A DNA stretch of 64,000 bases, from positions 2,418,001 through 2,482,000 of the forward strand of contig OY969418.1 of assembly GCA_963699175.1 (NCBI GenBank), read 5' to 3'. The notes beneath the pieces are model-generated. The model was not told the origin of the DNA. It did no database searches and worked only from the letters and a program-made list of their open reading frames with translations. Position 1 is the stretch's first letter, and each line of letters opens with the position of its first letter. The position numbers and the translations under genes were made by a program. Positions 56,211-64,000 of the stretch are shown one piece after another. The stretch is from JACPYM01 sp963699175. GTDB lineage: Bacteria > Acidobacteriota > Blastocatellia > RBC074.

Positions 56211-58082
56211 TCAGTTACTGATGCGAATTACATCCGCCATCGAATCATCATACAAACGCTCGACCAGCGCGGCCCGATGTTCAAGCACGGCGCGTTGATT
56301 GATGTAGCCCTTATCGGTAATCTCACCCGCATCAATCGCCGGCGGCTCTGCTAAAAGCAACGCGCGCGTCGCGTAGGTTGAACTGCCGCCACCTTCTGCT
56401 TTCAATCGCTGCATTCCTGCGCGCACGCAGTCGCGCAGGCGCGCATCCGCGAGCAAGATTTGCAAAGGCGCATCCTCAGCCAGATTGGGGCACAAGCTGC
56501 GACAGCCAGCAAGACTTGGAAAGATCAGGAAGCCAATCTCATTGCCGTTGTGTCCTGTGATGACAATGTCTTGCGCAACAGGCGCCAAAGCCGAAATCGC
56601 GCGCACACGCAGCGCCCCGACGTGTACCCAGGTGGCGCTCGTCAGCTTGAAATCTTCGGCCACGCGCCCCGCGAATTCGAGGCCTTGCGCCAAATCAAGG
56701 GGATCAACCAGTCGCGCCGCGTCTCCCATTCGATAAAAGCCTTCTTCATCGAAGGCCGCCGCCGTCAAATCAGCACGCTTCCAGTAACCGGGCGTGACGT
56801 TTGGCCCCTTCACACGCAATTCGTATTTGCCGTCGTCGTCCACCGGAACCATTTTGATTGCGACGCCGGGAATCGGCAGTCCGAGCACGCCCGTATGCGC
56901 GGTCTCGAAATGCACGAGCGTCAGGCCCGGCCCGGTCTCGGTCGCGCCATAACCCGCAGTCAGGTAGACGCGCCGCCCCAACTCAGTCTCGGCCACACGA
57001 TTCAAGCGCACCCACAAACTCACGGGCAGCGCCGCGCCGCCGTACAACATCACTTTCAGCCGGGCGAAGAAATTGCGCCGCACCCCGGCGTCACTTTCCA
57101 AAAAAGGCAGCAGCGCTTCATAACCGCGCGGCACGTTGTAGTAAACGGTCGGCGAAACTTCGCGCAGGTTGCGCACGGTCTTTTCGATCAACCCCGGCAA
57201 CGGGCGGCCTTCGTCAATGTAATACGAGCCACCGTGCACGAGCGCCGTGCCGAAGTTGTTATTGCCAGCCATTGTGTGATTCCACGGCAGCCAATCCACG
57301 ATCACTGGCGGCTCTTCGGTCAGAAACGGCCAGCACTGCGCGTGCGCCTGCTGATTGGAACAGAGCATCCGCTGCGTGTTGATGACGGCTTTCGGCTCGC
57401 CCGTCGAACCGGAGGTCAACAGGAATTTGGCAATTGTGTCTGAACCGATGTGGGCAAACGCACGATCTACGGCAGGTGCGTCTTCACGCTCCTGTAGCGA
57501 AGCGAAGGCTTCGGCCTGACGCCCCAAAGCCTCACCATTGCGCGCAACTACCAACTCAAAATCGTAGTCGCCCAGCTCCGCCAACGCGGGAGCAAAACGC
57601 TGCCCGTCATCCACAAATACCAACCCAGGTGTGAGCAGCGAAAAGATCGCGCGGAGCTTTTGGAAATCGCGCGACATCAGCGAATACGCCGCCGAAATCG
57701 GCGCGACCGGAATGCCGACGTGCATGCATGCCAGCGCCAGCAACGCATGTTCAATTGAATTTTCCGAAAGAATCGCGACGGGCCGCGCGGGAGAAAGATC
57801 GCGTTGCAACAACAACGTCGCAATCGCCCGCACCCGCTTGAGCGCTTCAGCGTAAGTCAGCGTGCGCCAGCCATCATCTTCGCGCTGGGCCAGAAACACT
57901 TGAGCGGGCCGCGCTTTCGCCCAACGTTCCAGATGCTCGCCAAGGCAGCGCGCATAAGGCCCAAGCGGTTCCGGCGAGCGCAATATGAGTGTGCCGTCCG
58001 CGCGCCGCTCGACTTCAACCTTTGCCTGGAGAAAGTTGACGGGAACGAATTCAGGTAATCCAGTTGAAGATCGGTCAGGCAT
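56211..58082 (-). CDS. fcs: Feruloyl-CoA synthase
   Basis: 623 residues, ANL superfamily. The P-loop LLTSGSTGEPKAVINTQ and the YGATETGPG motif identify an adenylate-forming enzyme, and the overall pattern (YTGSNSIEHALLALAC-like region, DWLPWNHTMAGNNNFG, PRGYEALLPFLE) is that of feruloyl-CoA synthases. It activates ferulate, caffeate or p-coumarate with ATP and CoA. The start ATG 58082 is uncertain; a TTG 15 bp upstream is possible because GGGAAGG lies right before the ATG. The enoyl-CoA hydratase/lyase needed for the next step is not in the window. Confidence 0.9.
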   Translation of the reverse strand: MPDRSSTGLPEFVPVNFLQAKVEVERRADGTLILRSPEPLGPYARCLGEHLERWAKARPAQVFLAQREDDGWRTLTYAEALKRVRAIATLLLQRDLSPARPVAILSENSIEHALLALACMHVGIPVAPISAAYSLMSRDFQKLRAIFSLLTPGLVFVDDGQRFAPALAELGDYDFELVVARNGEALGRQAEAFASLQEREDAPAVDRAFAHIGSDTIAKFLLTSGSTGEPKAVINTQRMLCSNQQAHAQCWPFLTEEPPVIVDWLPWNHTMAGNNNFGTALVHGGSYYIDEGRPLPGLIEKTVRNLREVSPTVYYNVPRGYEALLPFLESDAGVRRNFFARLKVMLYGGAALPVSLWVRLNRVAETELGRRVYLTAGYGATETGPGLTLVHFETAHTGVLGLPIPGVAIKMVPVDDDGKYELRVKGPNVTPGYWKRADLTAAAFDEEGFYRMGDAARLVDPLDLAQGLEFAGRVAEDFKLTSATWVHVGALRVRAISALAPVAQDIVITGHNGNEIGFLIFPSLAGCRSLCPNLAEDAPLQILLADARLRDCVRAGMQRLKAEGGGSSTYATRALLLAEPPAIDAGEITDKGYINQRAVLEHRAALVERLYDDSMADVIRISN

Positions 58083-58118
58083 CCTTCCCAATCTCAAATC
58101 TCAAATTCGAAATTGATA

Positions 58119-59201
58119 TTAACCCCACACCTCACGCGCCGTTTCTGTCACCAACCGCAGCTTGGCCTCCTGATCAGCGGGAGTGAGTAGATTGCCTTCC
58201 ATCGTCGAGGCGAACCCGCATTGCGGGCTGAGCGCCAATCGGTCGTGCGAGATGAATTGCGCTGCTTCGTTGATGCGACGCTTCAACTCGGCTTTGTTTT
58301 CAAGTTCGGGTTTCTTGGAGCTGACCAGACCCAACACGACAACACGGTCATCCGGCACTTCGCCGAGCGGCTCGAACCCACCCGACCGTGCGTCGTCGAA
58401 TTCGAGCAGGAAGCGATCAAACTTCGTCTTTTGAAAAACCTTCGTGATCGGCCCGTAATCACCCTGCGCGTAAAACTTGCTCTGATTGTTGCCGCGACAA
58501 AGATGCAAGCCGAATTGAACACCTTGATGCTGGCCGATGATGGCATTGTCCATCTCAATGGAAAGATCGAGCAGCCGGTCGGGATCGTTGCCGCGTTTGC
58601 GATAGCCTGCTCGCAAATCAGGATCAAGCAGTGCAGTATATTGCGGCGAATCAATCTGAATGTAAGTGCAGCCCAGGCGAATCAGTTCTTCAACCTCACC
58701 GCGTAGGATGTCCACGAGATCAGCCAAGTAAGCATCAACGGTCGCGTAAGCGTCTTTCGATTTTTCCGCATCGTAATAAGCGGCGGCTTGCTGTGCGCTA
58801 ACTAGCGTTGTCTTGGCCGGCAGTGTCGTGCGCGCGCGCAACCAGGTGAACTCTTCAGCGCACATATGCCGTTTGCGGCGCAGCTTGGCAACAACCACGG
58901 GACGTTGCAGCACCAGTTCTCCACCCTTTTCATCGCGAAACGGAATCGCCCAGCCGCCGTATTTGTCGAAGCCTTCGACCGCGTCAATCAAGTGGCCATA
59001 AAACGCATAGCGCCGCATTTCGCCATCAGTCACAACTTCGATTCCAGCACGCTCTTGCAAAGCGATGGCTTCGGCGACAGCGCGGTCTTCGGCTTGTTTG
59101 AACGCCTGATCGCTCAGCTTGCCGGCCTCGTAATCGGCGCGGGCTTCTTTAAGGTAAGCAGGGCGTAACAAACTACCGACCACGTCGGTTCGGTTAATCA
59201 T
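58119..59201 (-). CDS. MetE-like (cobalamin-independent methionine synthase C-terminal family) methyltransferase
   Basis: 360 residues. It resembles the C-terminal catalytic half of MetE: VVGSLLRP at the start, GIEVVTDGEMRR, YIQIDSPQY, and zinc ligands in GLHLCRGNNQS and SPQCGFAS. It has no N-terminal MetE half, as in the shorter archaeal or epoxyalkane:CoM-transferase-like proteins. It sits between fcs and an NAD-dependent dehydrogenase and overlaps the latter by 8 bp. In this setting it could move a methyl group from a methoxylated aromatic or handle methyl donors. That is inference; housekeeping methionine synthesis is possible. Confidence 0.8.
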   Translation of the reverse strand: MINRTDVVGSLLRPAYLKEARADYEAGKLSDQAFKQAEDRAVAEAIALQERAGIEVVTDGEMRRYAFYGHLIDAVEGFDKYGGWAIPFRDEKGGELVLQRPVVVAKLRRKRHMCAEEFTWLRARTTLPAKTTLVSAQQAAAYYDAEKSKDAYATVDAYLADLVDILRGEVEELIRLGCTYIQIDSPQYTALLDPDLRAGYRKRGNDPDRLLDLSIEMDNAIIGQHQGVQFGLHLCRGNNQSKFYAQGDYGPITKVFQKTKFDRFLLEFDDARSGGFEPLGEVPDDRVVVLGLVSSKKPELENKAELKRRINEAAQFISHDRLALSPQCGFASTMEGNLLTPADQEAKLRLVTETAREVWG

Positions 59202-60102
59202 TCTTCTCTCCGTTTGCCTGTCTGATGGCGTGTACTACGGCGCGATAATCGTCCGGCGGTTTGCCGCCGAATTGGGACAACAGGTTCAGACTTGCACCCC
59301 AATCCTGCCGTTTGACGATGGCTTCGGTCATCACGGGTTCGACACCGATGGCGCGCAGCGTGGCCGCGACTTCTTCGAGTTCGCGCGCGCGCCGCTCGCC
59401 ATGTTCGATGACGCGGCCAACCATGTAACTCGCCAGCCGTTTCCAGTTCATACCCGGCATCGCCTCTTCCAGCGTGGCAAAGACGCGCTCATCCGCGCCG
59501 TAAGGAACCGCGCCCAACACGCATTCAAACATCAAAGCTTCGAGTCCTTTGACGATAATGCTGCGGCACATCTTGGTCGCGGATGCCGCGCCAATCTGAT
59601 CGGAGATAATTTCCAGATTCATGCCGAAGGGCGAAAGCAAATCCACCAGCGCCCGTGCGTGCGTACCGCCCAGAAACATCGGCACGCGGTGTCCGTGCGG
59701 CGGCACTGGCGACATGATTGCGACTTCGACAAAGCGCGCGCCACTTGTTTCGACCAGTTTTCCGATTGCGCGTTTGAGATCAGGCGAAACCGAATTGAGA
59801 TCGGCGTATAGATGTTTGCCGGTCAGATGCGGGGCGTTTTGTTCGGCGGCTTCGAGCGCGGAACTGGCCGTGACAGTCACCAACAAGACATCACATTCAG
59901 CCGCAAGCTGCACCTTCGATTCGCACAGTATGACTTCAACTTCGCTGGCACGTTGCTGAATCTTTTCGCCTCGCCCAGGCGTGTGCGTATGAATGTCGTA
60001 TGCGCAAATGCGCGCCAGCCCTGCGCCGCGCAAACCTTTGGCGAGGTGAAAGCCTGCCTCGCCAAAGCCGACAAATCCGAGCTTCAGTTCCTTGTCCATC
60101 AT
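59194..60102 (-). CDS. NAD(P)-binding dehydrogenase of the 6-phosphogluconate / DUF1932 type
   Basis: 302 residues. The N-terminal Rossmann fold LGFVGFGEAGFHLAKGL is followed by DVLLVTVTASSA, and VAIMSPVPPHGHRVPMFLGG. The C-terminal helical half contains ATKMCRSIIVKGLEALMFE, with the lysine of beta-hydroxyacid dehydrogenases, and a DUF1932-like end. Members oxidise beta-hydroxyacids or related substrates. Starts at ATG 60102, overlapping the tannase stop (ATGATG), so translation is coupled. The substrate is unknown; position in the operon suggests an aromatic or lignin-derived intermediate. Confidence 0.85.
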   Translation of the reverse strand: MMDKELKLGFVGFGEAGFHLAKGLRGAGLARICAYDIHTHTPGRGEKIQQRASEVEVILCESKVQLAAECDVLLVTVTASSALEAAEQNAPHLTGKHLYADLNSVSPDLKRAIGKLVETSGARFVEVAIMSPVPPHGHRVPMFLGGTHARALVDLLSPFGMNLEIISDQIGAASATKMCRSIIVKGLEALMFECVLGAVPYGADERVFATLEEAMPGMNWKRLASYMVGRVIEHGERRARELEEVAATLRAIGVEPVMTEAIVKRQDWGASLNLLSQFGGKPPDDYRAVVHAIRQANGEKND

Positions 60103-61625
60103 TTTCCGCAGACAAAATTCTCAGCCTTCGTGCTGTCGCCGCTGCCTTTGTATTTGGCGACTTCGGGATAAGCGCAATGCGGGCGCGTCATCACGGTTGC
60201 GCCTTGCTGCGCACGCGCGCCAGCAATCACGCCGGGCGCGACACCTTTTTCCACCCAATCCACCAGCGGCGTGAACCAGTCGGCACGATCACAACCAACA
60301 CCGCCCGCGCAATGAAACATGCCGGGAATCATGTAGAGCTTGTAAAACTCGCCGGTCTGTTTCGCGCCCAGCTTTTTCAGCACGGATTCGTAGTAATCCA
60401 CCGACATCTGTGGATTCACGAGCGCATCCGCCCAGCCGTGATAATGAATGATTTTGCCGCCGCGTTTTTTCAGATTTGTCAGATCGGGATTCGTCGCATC
60501 AATCATCTCGGCAATGTTGGCGAGCTTGGCCGGGTCTGTGTCGAAGTTGAAAGACTTGTAACTCCATTCCGCTCCCAGCGGTGGTCGTGTCATAAACCGC
60601 ATGAAGGTTTCGCCGAAAGCCAACCCCGCGCCCGGTTCCGCGCCGATGCTGCCAGTCCAACCGCTGCGTCCGCCCGGCGGCGCGACCTCAGCGCCCAACG
60701 GTTGCCCTGGATAAAGCAGCGCTCCCTTCGAGGTCCGCACACCGCCGTACACTTTTTTCAATCCCGCAATCTGCCCACTTGTAAAGCAGTCCTTGCCATC
60801 AACATCGCCCGCGCATTTCGGCAAATCCACCGTTGGATCGAACGGGCAGCGGCGCGGATCGCCAATCAAGTTGTCCTGCACGCCATCAACGGCGTCGCAC
60901 TTTTTGTAAACAGCTTCGGCCAACAGCGGCAGCTTCGCGGCTGCCAACTTGCCGGGTTCGCTCGTCACGGCTTGCGCGTTCCAGATGCCGCGCATTTGCT
61001 CGCCGGAAATCTTCAGCACTGGCGCACCGATGACGTAACCATCAAAGTCTTGGGGAAAACGTTGCGCCTCCATCAAGCCCTGCCGACCACCGGTCGAACA
61101 GCCAACCCAGTAAGAATATTTCGGTTCGCTGCCGTAATAAGCCTTGATGATTTGTTTGGCCAACACCGCCGTGTTGTGCACCGCCAGATAAGCGTAATCC
61201 TGCACCTTGCGGTCGGCGTGTGGATTGTTTGGGCCTGGATTGGCAAAGGTCGCCAGCGGTTCTTTCGCCGCATCGTGTCCGGTGTCGGTCGAAGCCGTGG
61301 CGTAGCCTTTTTGCAAGCCTGTATTCATCGGGCCGTGGCTGATGGTGCCCGCGTACCCGCCGCCGCCAACCATATAAAAGCGGTTGTTCCAATTGGCCGG
61401 CAGCTTGACGGCGAATTTAGCTTCGGGCGCGATGACTCCGCGCACGTCGCAGTGTTCGGGCGCTTGCGGCGTGGCGGCAACCAACGTCGCCGATTCGATT
61501 TTGACTTCCGAGCCAAATGAAGTGGAAGACAGCGCCGCACATTTCTCGCTTTGCGCCAGCACGGCGGGCGCGCAAAGGGCTGTGATAAACAACACCGAAG
61601 GGAGCAATTTCATTCTATTGTTCAT
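60099..61625 (-). CDS. Secreted tannase/feruloyl esterase family enzyme
   Basis: 508 residues with a signal peptide (KLLPSVLFITALCAPAVLA). The family nucleophile motif is GCSTGGRQGLMEA, the calcium-binding loop is KKCDAVDGVQDNLIGDP, and the catalytic His is in PGMFHCAGGVGC. NWNNRFYMVGGGGYAG is the typical N-terminal block. Tannase-family enzymes hydrolyse galloyl, feruloyl or caffeoyl esters, including chlorogenate. Followed by a dehydrogenase and preceded by a quinate/shikimate dehydrogenase, it is well placed to split chlorogenate-type esters into quinate plus hydroxycinnamate. It starts 3 bp after the upstream gene; ATG 61613 is an alternative start. Confidence 0.9.
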   Translation of the reverse strand: MNNRMKLLPSVLFITALCAPAVLAQSEKCAALSSTSFGSEVKIESATLVAATPQAPEHCDVRGVIAPEAKFAVKLPANWNNRFYMVGGGGYAGTISHGPMNTGLQKGYATASTDTGHDAAKEPLATFANPGPNNPHADRKVQDYAYLAVHNTAVLAKQIIKAYYGSEPKYSYWVGCSTGGRQGLMEAQRFPQDFDGYVIGAPVLKISGEQMRGIWNAQAVTSEPGKLAAAKLPLLAEAVYKKCDAVDGVQDNLIGDPRRCPFDPTVDLPKCAGDVDGKDCFTSGQIAGLKKVYGGVRTSKGALLYPGQPLGAEVAPPGGRSGWTGSIGAEPGAGLAFGETFMRFMTRPPLGAEWSYKSFNFDTDPAKLANIAEMIDATNPDLTNLKKRGGKIIHYHGWADALVNPQMSVDYYESVLKKLGAKQTGEFYKLYMIPGMFHCAGGVGCDRADWFTPLVDWVEKGVAPGVIAGARAQQGATVMTRPHCAYPEVAKYKGSGDSTKAENFVCGK

Positions 61626-61628
61626 AAG

Positions 61629-62489
61629 TCAGTCTCTGTGTTCGGCAAAACAACGCAACATCCGCTCGTAATCGGGCGCGATGCCGGTGAACAGGCGAAA
61701 GGCTTCTGCCGCTTGAAACACGGCCATGCCACTGCCGTCCAGCGTGCGGCAGCCAAGCGCGCGGGCTTGACGTAGCAACTCCGTTTCCAGCGGAAAGTAA
61801 ATAATCTCAGCGACCCAGTGCGTGGGCCGCAACAACTCAATCGGCAGCGGCAACCCAGGATGATTCTGCATTCCAACCGGCGTCGCCTGGAGCAACCCAT
61901 CGGCTTCCGCCATTGCCGCCGCGAGGTCTGAAACTATGGCAGCGCGAAGCGGGCCAAAGCGATCACACAGACGTTGCTGAAGCAGTGCCGCGCGCTGTCG
62001 GTCGGTATCCTGAATAGCCAGACGACGCACGCCCAGTTGTAACACTGTGTGGGCGACAGCGGAGCCTGCGCCGCCCGCGCCGAGCAAAACTACGCTCTCT
62101 AGTGGAACATTGGCAAGACCGCGCCTGAAGCTTTCGGCAAAGCCATAACCATCGGTGTTATATCCGATGCGTTTGCCAGAGCTAAAAACAATCGTGTTGA
62201 CCGCGCCAATCGCGGCGGCGTCCTCCGACAGTTCGTCCAGCAGCGGGATGACGGCTTGTTTGCAAGGGTGTGTGATATTCACTCCGGCGAAGCCCTGCTG
62301 TTGAGCCGAGTCCAGCAACTGCGGCAAGGCTTCAACACCGACGCCGAGTTGTGCCAGATCAATCAATTGATAGGAGCAACTGATGCCCGCCGCGCGCGCT
62401 TCGCATTCGTGCAGGTGCGGCGAGCGCGAAGCCTGAATGCCTGCGCCGATCAAACCAATCTGCACTGCTTTGCCAAAGTGATTTTCCAT
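61629..62489 (-). CDS. aroE: Shikimate/quinate 5-dehydrogenase
   Basis: 286 residues. It has IGLIGAGIQASRSPHLHE, GFAGVNITHPCKQ (the catalytic Lys), GAVNTIV, YNTDGYGF and the Rossmann LLGAGGAGSAVAH, all hallmarks of the AroE family. It reduces 3-dehydroshikimate or oxidises quinate/shikimate. Since it sits inside a catabolic operon with a tannase-type esterase and a PQQ dehydrogenase, a quinate-degrading role is more likely than biosynthesis, but the specificity cannot be read from sequence. It is followed by the tannase gene 3 bp later and preceded by a cytochrome c 9 bp earlier. Confidence 0.85.
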   Translation of the reverse strand: MENHFGKAVQIGLIGAGIQASRSPHLHECEARAAGISCSYQLIDLAQLGVGVEALPQLLDSAQQQGFAGVNITHPCKQAVIPLLDELSEDAAAIGAVNTIVFSSGKRIGYNTDGYGFAESFRRGLANVPLESVVLLGAGGAGSAVAHTVLQLGVRRLAIQDTDRQRAALLQQRLCDRFGPLRAAIVSDLAAAMAEADGLLQATPVGMQNHPGLPLPIELLRPTHWVAEIIYFPLETELLRQARALGCRTLDGSGMAVFQAAEAFRLFTGIAPDYERMLRCFAEHRD

Positions 62490-62498
62490 TTCACGGCT

Positions 62499-62996
62499 TC
62501 AATGAGCTTGATGGCAATAATTGCAAGCGGTGCTGGCATTCATTTCGCGATGGCAATTCATGCAGCTTTCCATCGTGATGGGTTTCTCTTTCCAGAGCGC
62601 GTTACGTTCGGCCACCGCGCCGTGACAGCGCTCACATTTCGCGCCTGCTTCCAAATGTACGCGGTGCGAAAACCAAACCCAATCGGGGTTTTGATAAATG
62701 CGAACCCAGGGAATCGCCGCTTTGTCCTGATGGTATTTGGTGAGTTCCTTGATCGCGGTTTTGTCCGTGGCAATATCTGCGTGACAGCTCATGCATTTCG
62801 CCGTCGCCGGAAAGGTCATCTGTTCGCCAGGGTCTGGGTTGACGTGACAGGTCTGGCATTTCAGCCCTTGCGCAACGTGCAGCTTGTGGCTGAACGGCAG
62901 CGGCTGTTTCGGCGGCTCTGGCGTTTGCGGTGTTTGTGCCAGCAGGCCAATGGCAAGGGCGCCAGCGAGCACTGCGATTTTGATGACGTTTGGCAT
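62499..62996 (-). CDS. Secreted pentaheme cytochrome c
   Basis: 165 residues with a signal peptide (IKIAVLAGALAIGLLAQ). Five CxxCH motifs bind covalent heme: CQTCH, CMSCH, CERCH, CMNCH and CNYCH. FSHKLHVAQG and FSHRVHLEAG supply distal His ligands, as in c7/c3-type cytochromes. It is probably periplasmic and could accept electrons from the PQQ dehydrogenase encoded upstream in the same operon. ATG 62996 overlaps the stop of the small upstream ORF (TAATG). Confidence 0.92.
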   Translation of the reverse strand: MPNVIKIAVLAGALAIGLLAQTPQTPEPPKQPLPFSHKLHVAQGLKCQTCHVNPDPGEQMTFPATAKCMSCHADIATDKTAIKELTKYHQDKAAIPWVRIYQNPDWVWFSHRVHLEAGAKCERCHGAVAERNALWKEKPITMESCMNCHREMNASTACNYCHQAH

Positions 62997-63127
62997 TACT
63001 TTCCTGCGAGCGGTTTGACTTCGCCTTCGCTCAAGCCCATGGCCCAGTTGAGCGCCTCGAAATACATTTTCTGCATTTGTGGATTGTCCCAGCTTCCCGC
63101 TGTATAGAAGACTTCGATTATGTTCAT
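62996..63127 (-). CDS. 43-residue ORF resembling the C-terminal tail of a ThuA-like protein
   Basis: It begins MNIIEVFYTAG and contains SWDNPQMQKMYFEALNWAMG, which resembles the end of ThuA-like (trehalose utilisation / glutamine amidotransferase-like) domains. It starts 15 bp after the PQQ dehydrogenase stop, with GGGA upstream, and its TAA overlaps the next ATG. It may be a leftover of a larger gene that now provides translational coupling. Confidence in a functional protein is low. Confidence 0.45.
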   Translation of the reverse strand: MNIIEVFYTAGSWDNPQMQKMYFEALNWAMGLSEGEVKPLAGK

Positions 63128-63142
63128 GGAGTTCCCAGTTCG

Positions 63143-64000
63143 CTATGGCAACGCAAAGGCGATCACAGTGTCTGCACTGGATGGATCGGCAATAAAACCG
63201 CCACCCGTCGCTGTAATCACAACATATTGCTTCCCGTCTTTGCCGATGTAGGTGATCGGCGCGGAATGCCCGCCCGCGTCAATTTTCGTGACCCACAATT
63301 CTTTGCCAGTCTTGGAATCAAATGCGCGGAAGCGGCTGTCATCGGTCGCGCCAATAAAGACTAACCCGCTGGCCGTTGCGAGCGAGCCGCCCAGATTCGG
63401 CCTGCCGGTTTTTTGTTTGTCTTCGGGCAAGCCTTCGGTAATGCCCAACACTGACTGCCAGACGATTTCGCCCGTGTTGACGTTGACGGCCACCAGACGG
63501 CCCCACGGCGGTTGCTGACACGGCCAGCGCATTTCAGGCTGCCAAAAACGCGTTGTTGGCCCTAATGGACTCGTGCGCGACCACGGCGTGCGCGAGCCTG
63601 CAGGATTCTTCTGCAGCTGCCCGATGCCGCCCAAATCATGCGTGTTGATAAACAGATAACCGAGCCGTGGATCGAAGGACATCGGATTCCAATTGCCGCC
63701 GCCGAGCGTGCCGGGAAAGACGACGGACGGCTTGGTCGTGTAAAGCGTGTACGGCCCTTCGTTGTGCATGCCGCCATCGCGGTCGAACAAGGCTTCGCAA
63801 TACTTGCGGTGTTCGGGCGTCAGGTTGGCGAGTTCTTCGCGCTTGAAGCCGTTGCGCGCGAGCGGCGCGGGCTTGAGCGGAAAGGGTTGCGTCGGCCAGA
63901 CTGCTTCGCCCGGCACATCGGTTGTCGGAATCGGTCTTTCTTCGACGCCATAAATCGGTTTGCCGTCGCGCCGATCCAGGATGAAGAGCAATCCCATCTT
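63143..64000 (-). CDS. PQQ-dependent dehydrogenase, C-terminal part (5' end outside window)
   Basis: 285 residues visible; the frame continues past the window end (KMGLLFILDRRDGKP). It has the repeated propeller and Trp-docking motifs of membrane or periplasmic quinoproteins: WPTQPFPLKPAPLAR, NTHDLGGIGQ, GRLVAVNVNTGEIVW, GLVFIGATDDSRFRAFD, GKELW and YVVITATGGG. Quinoprotein glucose and quinate dehydrogenases share this layout. In this operon a quinate or polyol oxidase role is plausible, with electrons passing to the cytochrome c next door or to quinone. Confidence 0.88.
   Translation of the reverse strand, partial: KMGLLFILDRRDGKPIYGVEERPIPTTDVPGEAVWPTQPFPLKPAPLARNGFKREELANLTPEHRKYCEALFDRDGGMHNEGPYTLYTTKPSVVFPGTLGGGNWNPMSFDPRLGYLFINTHDLGGIGQLQKNPAGSRTPWSRTSPLGPTTRFWQPEMRWPCQQPPWGRLVAVNVNTGEIVWQSVLGITEGLPEDKQKTGRPNLGGSLATASGLVFIGATDDSRFRAFDSKTGKELWVTKIDAGGHSAPITYIGKDGKQYVVITATGGGFIADPSSADTVIAFALP

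Noticed and set aside
56460..57443. 327-codon plus-strand frame
   Set aside because: It is antisense to feruloyl-CoA synthase; the translation is Arg/His/Gln-rich and motif-free.
60000..61520. 506-codon plus-strand open frame
   Set aside because: It is antisense to the tannase and dehydrogenase genes, which have clear domain motifs; its translation is low-complexity His/Arg/Ala-rich and has no recognisable motif.

Overview
The window looks like a chromosomal piece of an Acidobacteriota bacterium, probably Blastocatellia-like or Solibacter-like. Three secreted proteins (1-3320, 3500-8635, 15762-17630) end in the same roughly 230-residue module, recognisable as the Solibacter-type C-terminal domain (TIGR03437). 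There is a large TonB-dependent receptor with an N-terminal carboxypeptidase-regulatory-like domain, an Omp85 outer-membrane system, and moderately high GC coding sequence. This is inference from gene content; no rRNA is present.

Layout. 1-8635: two tandem paralogous secreted metzincin proteases, the second enlarged by seven BACON-like repeats. 8649-9232: tRNA-Arg(TCG), an AT-richer HNH endonuclease gene, and the 3' half of a second tRNA. 9303-11301: patatin-like hydrolase, a small unknown protein and a VanZ-like protein. 11326-15589: a partial F-type ATP synthase operon (b', b, delta, alpha, gamma), without a, c, beta or epsilon. 15762-19729: a secreted glucose/sorbosone-dehydrogenase-like protein and SelB. 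20030-26701: a 2223-residue protein that joins a TamB-like inner-membrane/periplasmic protein to POTRA domains and an Omp85 beta-barrel. 26820-29385: a zinc-ribbon membrane protein, an unknown helical protein, CorA and a small membrane protein. 29702-36871: a stressosome module (RsbR, RsbS, RsbT, an RsbT/PP2C fusion) followed by two hybrid histidine kinases, the first carrying an RsbT-like ATPase at its N-terminus. 36885-44059: MobA, an M48-like protease, an S55 (SpoIVB-like) protein, a MazEF-type pair, a beta-propeller protein and a small secreted protein.

44130-64000 reads as a plant-phenolic utilisation region. Three secreted esterases and a TonB receptor lie beside a divergent LysR regulator. 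Then comes a tight minus-strand operon: PQQ dehydrogenase, a 43-residue ORF, a pentaheme cytochrome c, a shikimate/quinate dehydrogenase, a tannase/feruloyl esterase, an NAD-binding dehydrogenase, a MetE-like methyltransferase, feruloyl-CoA synthase and 4-hydroxybenzoate 3-monooxygenase. Together these could take up and split hydroxycinnamoyl esters such as chlorogenate, oxidise the quinate part and activate the phenolic acid toward protocatechuate.

The intergenic regions are unusually rich in long inverted repeats of several unrelated families and in tandem 7-8 nt arrays. Many abut or overlap start and stop codons, and one lies inside an ORF. The most unusual single gene is the TamB-Omp85 fusion.
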